A stretch of DNA of 25,210 bases from Trichomonas tenax (Eukaryota; Parabasalia; Trichomonadida; Trichomonadidae). The DNA lies in contig JALKBU010000773.1 in NCBI GenBank assembly GCA_023091735.1, positions 1 to 25,210 of the forward strand, read 5' to 3'. How positions within the stretch are numbered: the stretch's first letter is position 1; each line of letters begins with the position of its first letter. The notes under the pieces are model-generated. The model had not been told where the DNA came from. It saw only the letters and a program-made list of their open reading frames with translations, and ran no database searches. Shown in pieces: positions 9,712 through 18,035 of the stretch. The translations under genes and the position numbers were made by a program.

Positions 9712-10383
9712 TGGAGTTTAATGGAATAAAAAACTTTATTGGAATAAAGTGAATTTGGAATCAAACCCTATTTTGCAATAACCCCCAATTTGGAATAATG
9801 ACGGTTATTCCATATGCCAAAAATGCACCGAAAAGTGACAATAATGGAATACCCGATTTTTTGGAATCAAAATGAATTCGGAATTGGAATCAAAAATGAA
9901 TTTGGAATCAAAAGTGGAATAATGGGATTAGGAATCGACCTCAAGGTCTCTGTTATATAGCAACTTATTAAGAAGTTTTTAGCTGACATCGAGCTTGTTT
10001 ACATGTCAATTATTCTTCCACTTTGATTCCACGTTTTGTTGAATAGAAAATATATTGTTGCGTGCTATGATATATATAAGACGACAGCCAATGAATTCTA
10101 TCGATTGAAAATGGAGTTCTGCTTTAAAATGAAAAGATATCAGAATAAATCACTTCTAACTTTTCGATTTTTTAATCATTGTTATTGCATATCCAAATAT
10201 TCGGCGATTCAAACTAATTCGTTTATTCCATTATTGTTACTTTTCGACCTATTTTTGGCATATGGAATAACCGTCATTATTCCAAATTGGCGGTTATTCC
10301 AAAATAGGGTCTGATTCCAAATTCACTTTATTCGCAAAAAGTCACCTTTATTCCAATAAAGTTTTTTATTCCATTAAACTCCA
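9712..10383. mobile_element. 672-bp fold-back (MITE-like) element
   Basis: The ends are long inverted repeats: about 9712-9850 and 10222-10383. The outermost 38 bp are identical when inverted (start TGGAGTTTAATGGAATAAAA). The right arm holds about 20 extra bases at 10326-10346 and a few substitutions. Both arms are built of GGAATAA/GGAATCA modules, and a nested inverted pair lies inside (about 9904-9926 against 10008-10032). I found no convincing target-site duplication; TGTAAACA on the left and TGTTAAAT on the right are only similar. No transposase is encoded; a 92-codon frame at 10036-10314 runs through the right arm and is judged spurious. A TTTACATGTC element lies in the centre (9998-10007). 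Confidence 0.65.
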
Positions 10384-10939
10384 GTGTTAAATAAATTGTT
10401 AAAAAACGTGACTTTTAACCTTATCTACTTTTTAAAATATGGTTTATTATAACATTTACATAATGGCAATGCTAATTTTGTCAATTTTGGTCGCTAAAAC
10501 CAAATTTGAGAGTTAAAACACTTCTAATCAAGCAGATAATTTTGATGCCATAAAAGGAATTATCGTTTTGGAAAAAACTCAGTTAAATTTAGAGCATAAC
10601 ATCACTAAGGTATAATTTCAAATTTAAATCACAGCAGTTATATGAATACATCTAATATTAAGTCTTTATTTTATTTCCGGTATGGTTTTTCATAAGACAT
10701 GGTTGTGAACATGAAAAGACATCCAAATATTTGGACGTTATGATTTTGTCAAAAAATCGCATCACACAATTGCCTTGATTCAAAATGGTAAACTCCTTAT
10801 AAATTCTCATCAAAATATGAATACAATATGTAATATGTTATATATTAACAAGGGAATCGAAAAAAATATTAATAAATATATAATAATTTCATGTCACGAT
10901 ATCTTCTCAAATAAGACGCATTCTAATAAGTCTCTTGTT

Positions 10940-11038
10940 ATTGTTGAGTCCAATACTAAATGAAGATACAATATAATTGATTGGTGTAATATTGGTGTGA
11001 TAAGAATTACAAAATAATTGTTGAGTCCAATACTAAAT
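10940..11038. repeat. Direct repeat pair, 22 bp, 77 bp apart
   Basis: Identical 22-bp copies at 10940-10961 and 11017-11038, containing TTGTTGAGTCCAATACTAAA. The bases between them do not repeat. Purpose unknown. Confidence 0.6.
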
Positions 11039-11287
11039 CGATTCTATATGATCAATGTGTTATGCTTTATTCAAATATTTGTATTAACAAGTTGTGGTCA
11101 GCATGATAGCAGCAATACAATTCTCGTAACTCCTTTTGAGAGAAAGTTTGCAATCAATGACTTATTTGAGTACAGCTATTATTTGTTGTTCATGACACAA
11201 AATTGCATTCACTAGAAGTGCGAATTGTAATATAATCAGAGAGAAACACTAATGTTAAACCACGCAAATGGTTATTAAGATTTTGTG

Positions 11288-11361
11288 AATCTGACATGTA
11301 GATTTAATATTAATAATAATATTAAATAATAATATTAAATCTACTCTTTACGTGTCAGATT
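11288..11361. repeat. Imperfect inverted repeat (hairpin)
   Basis: AATCTGACATGTAG plus TTTAATATTA on the left is mirrored by TAATATTAAATCTAC and CGTGTCAGATT on the right, with about 6 extra bases in the right arm. The left arm includes GACATGTA, a variant of the recurring promoter element. It lies about 430 bp upstream of the Rab gene. Confidence 0.55.
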
Positions 11362-11387
11362 TAGGGATTTGCTAAATTGATCATTTT

Positions 11388-11395
11388 GCGCCAAA
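11388..11395 (-). promoter_or_regulatory. E2F-type consensus match
   Basis: Minus-strand TTTGGCGC in the context TTTTTGGCGCAAAA. It is about 390 bp from the Rab start, so promoter function for that gene is doubtful. Confidence 0.3.
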
Positions 11396-11785
11396 AATAG
11401 AAAATTAAATTCCAGAATGTATATCTAATACATTCTATAAGTTAAAAGCCAAAATAAATTTCCCAAAATAAGATACCTCTTTAATTCGATGTTTAGGACT
11501 TCTATGATCTGTATAATTTACCTCTAAAATATTATCTAAAAATAACAATTCTGTATTTTTGAAACAAATCTGAATGTGTAATTTCGAAATTTTCTTTGTA
11601 AATTTAGCCTTATCATACTATGAAACATTCATTTTTCATATTTTTGGCCTGAATTAATGTGCTAAAAACCAAAAATTGATTTCGAGTTAAAAACTAGATG
11701 CTATATAGTATTTTGACTTCAAATATGCGTAAATTTGAAGTCCGCCTTTTAATGTCCGCTTGACGGTTTTTTTTCTCATTTTCAG

Positions 11786-12364
11786 ATGACAACAGTTGAA
11801 GCGAAAGTTGTTCTTTTAGGAGCGACATCTGTCGGCAAAACATGCATTGTCACCCGCGCAACATCAAACTTTTTCGACCCAGAGCAAGTTTCTACTGTCG
11901 GAGCTTCTTTTTCAGCAAAAACATTACAAGTTGACGATGCAACAGTTACATTGAGAATCTGGGATACAGCTGGTCAGGAGAGATTCCGTTCTCTTGCTCC
12001 TATGTACTACCAAGGTTCTCAGGCCGCAATTATCGTGTTTTCATTAGATTCGACCGATTCCTTCGAAGATGCAAATCAGTGGGTTGACGAACTCAACTCT
12101 CACTTCGACCAAATGCCACTGCTTTACTTAGTCGGCAACAAGGCAGATCTTGTCGATAACCGCACGGTCAAGCTCGAAGAAGCTCAGGAACGCGCTGACA
12201 AGATGGGTGCTATCTACTTCGAAACATCTGCTAAAACAGGTCAAAATATCGATGAGCTCTTCTCTTGTATCGCTGAAAAGATTAAATCTACTGAAAAGCC
12301 AGCAGAGCCAAATCCAGAGGTTAACATCGCTGGAAACACTAAACAAAAGTCATCCTGTTGCTAA
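11786..12364 (+). CDS. Rab-family small GTPase (Rab5/22-like)
   Basis: A 192-residue GTPase for vesicle traffic. It has the P-loop GATSVGKT (about 12-19), switch I with TVGASF, switch II WDTAGQERF, the guanine-specificity motif NKAD (about 117-120), ETSAK (about 146-150), and a C-terminal CC for double prenylation. LAPMYYQGSQAAIIVF and TVGASF place it near the Rab5/21/22 endosomal group, though trichomonads have many divergent Rabs. The start follows TTTTCAG, leaving a one- or two-base leader if TCA is the initiator. The stop TAA is followed by A (UAAA). No introns are evident. Confidence 0.95.
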   Translation: MTTVEAKVVLLGATSVGKTCIVTRATSNFFDPEQVSTVGASFSAKTLQVDDATVTLRIWDTAGQERFRSLAPMYYQGSQAAIIVFSLDSTDSFEDANQWVDELNSHFDQMPLLYLVGNKADLVDNRTVKLEEAQERADKMGAIYFETSAKTGQNIDELFSCIAEKIKSTEKPAEPNPEVNIAGNTKQKSSCC

Positions 12365-13616
12365 ATTATCACATTTCAAAAACAAAACACAAAACAAAAT
12401 TTTCTACTTATCTTCATAAGTACTATTTAAATAATATTTCTTTTTTATAACTGCAGAAACTGATATTTCGTTTTTGAAAATATTTAATGGAACCCTTAAT
12501 CAAATGAAATCTTTGAGTCTTTTATATCTTCAATTGATATCTTTTGATAACTAGATATAATTTTCAATTTTATCGTAAAATCTGTGTAAAATTTATGCGC
12601 CTCTAATACTATTATCGTAGTCAAAGTCTTTGCTTGAAATTTTATAATGAGTCATGAAATAATTTTTTTAATTTCAGTAATAATCAGCCACAATGATTGC
12701 ACCAATTGGATGTGTCTGATGCATCGTAAATAGGCCTTTGACTACAGGTTCTATATTTGATTTGACAAATTTCTAAAAAATTCAATTGATCTTAATGGTA
12801 TTTTTCGATATAAATGTAATATACTTCTATAATTAATTCGATTGCCTGATTTGATTTATTATAAATCTGATTTTTGAAACAAAAATAAATATTTTATTGT
12901 TAAAAAATAAATTTATTTTGTAATTTTTCCACCAACAGTTTATCGTAATTATATCGTGAAAAGCAATCGAAATTGTGTTAGGTGATGGAATTATGATAAA
13001 ATTATAAAAGAATCAATAATATTTCCATATTCTCATGTGATTGGTGTCTTGTATACATAGTTTTTAATTGTTAAACCTATCAGTTACCTAATTTATGATA
13101 TTACAGGCTTTCATTATTACGATATTTTCTAAATTTTAACATGATATCATATGTTTACACTTCAAGACCAATAATTATATTTACAATAGTGTACCAAATC
13201 TAATATTGTTATGTGAGTTCTTCAAAAACAATTCATGATTATCAATATGAATTTTGATGTGATATAAAGAAAATATTGTCAAATGATATATAAAATATAA
13301 TTAAAAATAAAAATTCGGTCCAAAAAGAACTTACACGAGAGTGTTTTACAATATTTGAAGGATAGATTGAATTTATATTTGCATTTTTTTACACATTTAG
13401 TATGAAAACTATGTGCGAATCGATTTCTTTTATGTGTGATTTATAGTTTATGCCTAGTGCTATATGATTAAATCTAAAGAAATCAGTTCAAATAATATTT
13501 GTTAGATTTAACCTAATAATCTTTGATAATTATCATATGCCTTGAATGAAAGTAGATATTCACTATGGAATAAGACGCAATTTCATTCCAAACAAACTTT
13601 GATATCAAAAATGGCA
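12365..13616. other. Long AT-rich spacer
   Basis: I see no gene, RNA signature or repeat in these 1.25 kb. Confidence 0.4.
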
Positions 13617-13630
13617 TTTGACATGTCAAA
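13617..13630. promoter_or_regulatory. 14-bp palindrome with GACATGTC core
   Basis: TTTGACATGTCAAA is a perfect palindrome 61 bp before the first ATG (13692) of the glycine-rich gene. It shares ACATGT with the GACATGTAAA element. Confidence 0.5.
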
Positions 13631-13691
13631 AAAAGCATTATCAATTTGCCAGTGTAAGACACATTTTTAAAAATAAAAAGTGTATCACTGA

Positions 13692-14733
13692 ATGAAAAAG
13701 TCTTAGGAGATGTCGGAAATAAAAGTATCGGTCATGCAAATGTCGTTAGATATGATGAAAACATGTCCATTGAGCTTCTATCCATGTAATGGAGTTGGAT
13801 GCACATTCTATAATTTAACATTCAGTTCTAGCGTTTACAAAATCGAACTTTTGGGTGCCAGTGGTAGCTATCATGAAACTGATCCTGATAAAGGTGGTCA
13901 TGGAGCTTATACATCTGGTTACCTGAATATATACGAGCGAAAAAAATACATTCTTTATCTTGGTCAACAGGGATCAAAAATTGGTCAAAATGGTTTTAAT
14001 GGGGGAGGCAATGGACCTACTCTATTAGGTGTTGGTTATAGCTCATCAGGTGGAGGAGTGAGTGATTTGCGCCTTGATCCTGGTAATTGGAATGACTTCG
14101 AGTCTCTTCAAACACGAATCATGGTTGCAGGCAGCGGTGGTTCAAATTTCTATTTTGAGTTAGTTCATGGTGGACATGGTGGAGCTCCTGCAAAGATTCC
14201 AGGGTTCTATACGTATTCATCCAACATGCAATATAAAAGGAACCATAACTAATGCTTTAGGTGGTACTCAAAACCACTTTGGAATTTCCGGAATTCCATC
14301 AACAGATATCAATGGTCCTCCATTCAATGCTTCCTTTGGGAAGGGCGGATATCCATCAAACCAACTCTATGGAAGCAGTGGTGGCGCTGTGTATTATGGG
14401 GGTGGCACTGGTGTCATAGTTGATTGCACAAACGGCGCTGGGGCCGGTGGTTCATCTTTTATTTCAGGAATGAACGGATGTGATGCAATTGATCAATTTT
14501 CGACTATTGGATCAATATCTCATACTAATCAGCCATTCCACTACTCAGGAGTGTACTTCTTAAATCCTAAAATGATATCAGGTGATCACATTGAATATTT
14601 TGGTTATGGAAAAGCTCGAATAACATTTATAAAGCGTTATTTCTTATATGAACGTCAGATTGTTTGTTCTTGTGCATTTTGTCCCACACCAAACCTTCCA
14701 TTATATGTTTTCATCTGTCTTGAATTGAAATAA
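13692..14733 (+). pseudogene. ALK/LTK-like glycine-rich domain gene, frame broken
   Basis: The protein begins with a cysteine-containing stretch (CPLSFYPCNGVGCTF) and then shows the glycine-rich domain of the ALK/LTK type, abundant in trichomonads: IELLGASGSYHE, GGHGAYTSGYL, LYLGQQGSKIGQNGFNGGG, SSGGGVSDLRL, IMVAGSGGS, then ALGGTQNHFG, SSGGAVYYGGGTG and GAGAGGSSFISG. Two faults are visible. The ATG at 13692, which follows a TCACT initiator-like site, meets an in-frame TAG at 13704-13706, and the frame resumes at ATG 13710. The frame from 13710 ends at 14252, and homology continues one frame over to 14733; the shift maps near an AAAA run at 14235-14238. No membrane segment or signal peptide is clear. 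It may instead be translated from 13710 as a 180-residue short form. The final stop TAA is followed by A. Confidence 0.7.
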
Positions 14734-16274
14734 ACAATTGTAATTTGATTTTATGAAATGAAGTTCATTTTTTTTAAACAAGCCTTAAAATCCATGTGAA
14801 TTTGTTTCACATAGGTGAGTAGCTTAATATTAAATTGATTCATATGTAATGAAAATGGAAAAAATGATAAAAATTTAAATTTTAAATAAATAATGTCTAA
14901 ACACAATAAATGTTCTGGAAAATGCATTTACAAATGTTACTCTAGTTGATGTTAAATAACTAATGAACACAAATTTAAAGATGATTTTGAATTTAGATGA
15001 ATATGCAAAACATAAATAAATTGTTTAAACTCCCCTGCAAATAAGTCACATCAGAAATGTACATTTGATTTATCTAGAAATTAATGAATAATCTTTATTC
15101 ATTGCAGTGGAAAAAAGCATTTTTTGTTCAAGTTTAATCAATAAGGTTATTATTTATTTCATTGTTCAACAAGTGCTGCATTCACATTGTCCATTCAGTA
15201 GTGTTTAAATGTTCAGTGCTCTCTTAAAAATCTCAGGGATACAGTGAAATAATAAAGTTTTCAAACTCATTGTTTCAATTACATAAATTTTCATGAATTT
15301 TATATTTTTATGCAATGAAAACACTTCCATTACACTCTCTGTCTGCAGCACAGACATTGTTATTCTTCATTTTTACGTCAATCTCAAAATTTTTCATCGC
15401 TTCGTCTTTTCTTAGGTGTAAACACTTAAAAACACATTGTAAACAATTCTTTATGACCTATAGATGGTGATACTGATATTTGTGTGACCTAATAAAAACA
15501 ATGGCTAAATTGTTTATGAAAAATTGTTTTCTCATTGTCAATCATGAAAAATAAAGCGGGAAACCATTATACCCGATGAGTAGACCATATTTATAATAGT
15601 TATAAAGATTATTGCAAGTGTTTGTTGTAAAGGTCAATTGTATTTCTGAAATTTTTGATAAAACTTTCAGCAATGATCTGGCATAGACCATTATAATATA
15701 TTCCACTGTTAAAATAAAGGTATGGTGAGTAAAAATTACTGATATTTAGAGGCTATACTTGCAGCTATACACTTTGGTGACTATTATCGACTTATACAAT
15801 AGATTTGAATAAAATTGCTTCTTTATTTTCGAAGGTATCTTAGCAAAAAAGAAGGAAGCCAGACTAGCTAGAATACTCAATATTACAATACACCCAGGCC
15901 CTTATAGCGTCAGCCAAGGCTTGAGCAATGACAGTGCTATGATGCCTCGTTATGCTAACGGCTTTAACATCTAAACTTGAAAATATAATAAGGTTATTAG
16001 TCACCTTTGTGAAAATCATTGATTACCGTTTTTATCGGTAAAGTCAATCAATATCAAAATTTGCACTTGAAAATCTTCATGTTTATAACCAAAAGCATCC
16101 ATAGATATAAAATATCGGCGGAATTTCAAAAACATTGTTTTATTGGAATTAAGAATGTAAAAATTATAGAATTCATCTGAAAAAAAATGCTTAGGATGGG
16201 CATTCAATATTTTGTAAATTATTTTAAGTACTATAATCTTTATGATCTAATAAAGCTTTTTAGACAGTATTTTT
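14734..16274. other. Gene-poor AT-rich region with minor hairpins
   Basis: No intact gene. Small perfect hairpins lie at 15082-15102 (AATGAATAA, loop TCT) and 14792-14815 (CCATGTGAA against TTCACATAGG), the latter shortly downstream of the glycine-rich gene. An E2F-consensus match, minus-strand TTTCCCGC, lies at 15556-15563. A plus-strand stretch near 15318-15460 is open but has no recognisable product. Confidence 0.35.
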
Positions 16275-16352
16275 TGTGCAATTTAAGACCCTTTCAATTT
16301 GCTTTTGATTTTCGTAATCAGCTCCTCTATTAACAAAAGATTTTAAAAGAAT
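16275..16352 (-). pseudogene. Fragment of an ankyrin gene
   Basis: On the minus strand the frame reads ILLKSFVNRGADYENQ then KQIERVLNCTKNTV and a stop. The part FVNRGADYEN is the turn between ankyrin repeats. Only one repeat remains, with no start codon, so this is a relic. Confidence 0.45.
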
Positions 16353-16396
16353 TGTTCGAAAATCGAGACCGTAACAAAGTGGTTATCGTTTTTTAC

Positions 16397-16470
16397 GGCC
16401 AGAAACAGCCTGGACGGTTATTTTACATCAATATTGAATTGAGAATGATCGTTCAGGCTGTTCCTGTCCA
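16397..16470 (+). repeat. Long imperfect hairpin H1
   Basis: Arms 16397-16421 and 16446-16470 pair over about 25 positions, centred on AACAGCCTG against CAGGCTGTT. Two mismatches and G-U wobbles are present if read as plus-strand RNA. The loop is about 24 bases. Confidence 0.6.
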
Positions 16471-17018
16471 AAGCTAAAGCAGGGGGATGCCGACGATTAT
16501 TTTTAAGCGTAAGCTCATTGTAACTTGTTACGCCATCATTTTCTGCGGTAGCTCACCTAACATAAAATTATGGGCAGTAACTTTGCAGTCATATCACATA
16601 CACTGCATGCAACAGTTTCACACATCACATTCCACGAATAAGATATCTTCGAAAAAAAGTAGTTTGAGCACAAAACTCAATTCAAACCACAGCACTCGCA
16701 TCATCAAATACCAAATGCACAAGTAAATACGAAACAATGTTCTAATAATTATATTTCGAAGTTTAGATAACATGCATTTACACAGTATGAATACAATGAT
16801 ATTCATTGCTGGCTTGCATTTAGCCAGGACGAGACATTTATTCGATGTCATACTCGATATTTAATATCAAAAATTGATAAACGTACACTCATTTTGGCCA
16901 TAAAGTTCAATTCTCTATCTAACGCGGCACATGCATGTATGCTATCAAAAGAAATTATACTATTCTGCATCTATTTCTAATATTTAATATGTTACGATAT
17001 CTGAATTGCATAAATATC

Positions 17019-17102
17019 ATCAAAAATGATCGATTTCTAGCACATACTCTCAGGAATATCGAAAATCTGGTGAACTTGTGCCAGAAATTGATCATTTTTG
17101 AT
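17019..17102 (+). repeat. Long hairpin H2
   Basis: Arms 17019-17044 and 17077-17102 (26 nt each) pair except for one A-C mismatch and one G-U wobble when read as plus-strand RNA. The left arm begins ATCAAAAATGATC. Loop 32 bases. Confidence 0.75.
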
Positions 17103-17145
17103 AATTTTAATTAATGGCTATCTAAATATCATAGATTGCATTGAT

Positions 17146-17204
17146 TGTCTAGTGTTATGACAAACTGATGCACATAAGCTATCTGTTTGTCATGCTATTA
17201 GACA
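17146..17204 (+). repeat. Hairpin H3
   Basis: Arms 17146-17169 and 17181-17204 share ATGACAAAC against GTTTGTCAT and TGTCTA against TAGACA. Three differences are G-U wobbles and two are mismatches. Loop 11 bases. Confidence 0.7.
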
Positions 17205-17244
17205 GCTAAAGCGAGTATTGTTAATCGATTAATGAAATTTAAGG

Positions 17245-17315
17245 CATTTTCTACGAGTCTCTGGGGTTGCTAGGGTATCCTATGTTTTAGCAACCTCAGA
17301 GACTTGTAGAAAATG
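17245..17315 (+). repeat. Long hairpin H4, pairing complete with G-U
   Basis: Arms 17245-17272 and 17288-17315 pair at all 28 positions; two pairs are G-U on the plus strand, which would be A-C mismatches on the minus strand. Loop 15 bases. The left arm begins CATTTTCTAC. Confidence 0.8.
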
Positions 17316-17360
17316 TAGATTTGTAAAAGAGTGTCGAATGAGTTATATCTGGGCGAATTT

Positions 17361-17440
17361 CAAAGGCAACAACAGTCAACAAGCCATTGGATACGAAGAA
17401 AGGCTTCGTATCCAATGGCTTGTTGACTGTTGTTGCTTTG
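17361..17440 (+). repeat. Long near-perfect hairpin H5
   Basis: Arms 17361-17398 and 17404-17440 pair over 37 bp with only one bulged G in the left arm. The loop is 5 bases (AAAGG). The stem includes AACAAGCCATTGGATACGAAG-type unique sequence and is not a simple repeat. Confidence 0.85.
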
Positions 17441-17465
17441 ATAATGATCTAATTTTGAGAATCTC

Positions 17466-17781
17466 GAAGATTTAGTTAATTTTATAACGAGAAACAACTA
17501 GTTCTTCACTAACTAGAGGGAAATCTTCACTGTACGTACACTCATTTTGTCATCATAGAGATGAAAGATCTCAGAATTAGCATGCAGCAATAGTATATTA
17601 GAATGTGATATTCAGTCTATACTAGTGTGTCCTGATGTGGTTGCGATTTATTTTTTGGAAAAATCTGTACAGATTGCAGAGAAATAAAACACATTTTTTC
17701 TTTAAAATTGAATTCTTGACAAAAGCGACACATTTTGAAAAGTTTACAAAAATAACTTTTCTAAAGTGGTTCACTTTTGTC
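17466..17781 (+). repeat. Weaker hairpins H6, H7, H8
   Basis: H6: GAAGATTT 17466-17473 with AAATCTTC 17521-17528, enclosing CTAGTT/AACTAG. H7: 17588-17627, with TAGTATA/TATACTA. H8: 17718-17781, with outer GACAAAAG/CTTTTGTC and inner GAAAAGTT/AACTTTTC. Each alone could be chance, but they continue the array to its right. Confidence 0.45.
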
Positions 17782-18035
17782 GAATATTTCAAATTTTAGC
17801 GAGTGTCATAAATAACCGAAAGTTCAGAAATAAAAACGCTTAGTTTTTGGTATATGAATTAGCAATCATATGCATAGCATTTTTGTTTACCTACCAACAT
17901 CTCACTTTTGTAACCTAAGGGCACTTTTAGTTGTTTGTTCTAATAACAGTATCATATGTAGATTCTAAATATATAATTATTTTAGAAAAAGGACCAAAAA
18001 TTGAGAGTTGAAACACCTTTATTTCCTTGAATTTA

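Larger units (their letters stand above)
10384..11785. other. Gene-free region before the Rab gene
   Basis: No gene is supported. It holds a 22-bp direct repeat (10940-10961 and 11017-11038), an inverted repeat (11288-11361) and an E2F-type site (11388-11395). A stretch near 10490-10530 (AATTTGAGAGTTAAAACACTT-like) resembles one at 17989-18020, so a dispersed repeat may lie here. Confidence 0.4.
16881..17549. repeat. 16-bp direct repeats flanking the hairpin array
   Basis: ACGTACACTCATTTTG occurs at 16881-16896 and again, identical, at 17534-17549, 653 bp apart. The best four hairpins and H6 lie between the two copies. The sequence beyond each copy differs. Confidence 0.6.

Noticed and set aside
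10036..10314. 92-codon plus-strand frame
   Set aside because: Starts with a non-ATG codon and runs through the right arm of the fold-back element.
11018..11215. 65-codon frame with a hydrophobic start
   Set aside because: Non-ATG start inside a direct repeat, no family resemblance.
15890..15980. GC-richer stretch considered as a tRNA
   Set aside because: No T-loop GGTTCGA-type motif and no cloverleaf could be drawn.
16487..16851. Overlapping frames on both strands near the hairpins
   Set aside because: Low-complexity composition and no recognisable domains; the minus frame begins at ATG but has no conserved features.
16500..16860. Several 5-6 bp stems such as CTGGCT/AGCCAG and GCGTAA/TTACGC
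   Set aside because: Too short to separate from chance in AT-rich DNA, so not included in the main hairpin array.
17531..17540. GTACGT resembling the 5' splice site of Trichomonas introns
   Set aside because: No matching ACTAACACACAG-type 3' end nearby and no coding sequence on either side; it is part of the direct repeat context.
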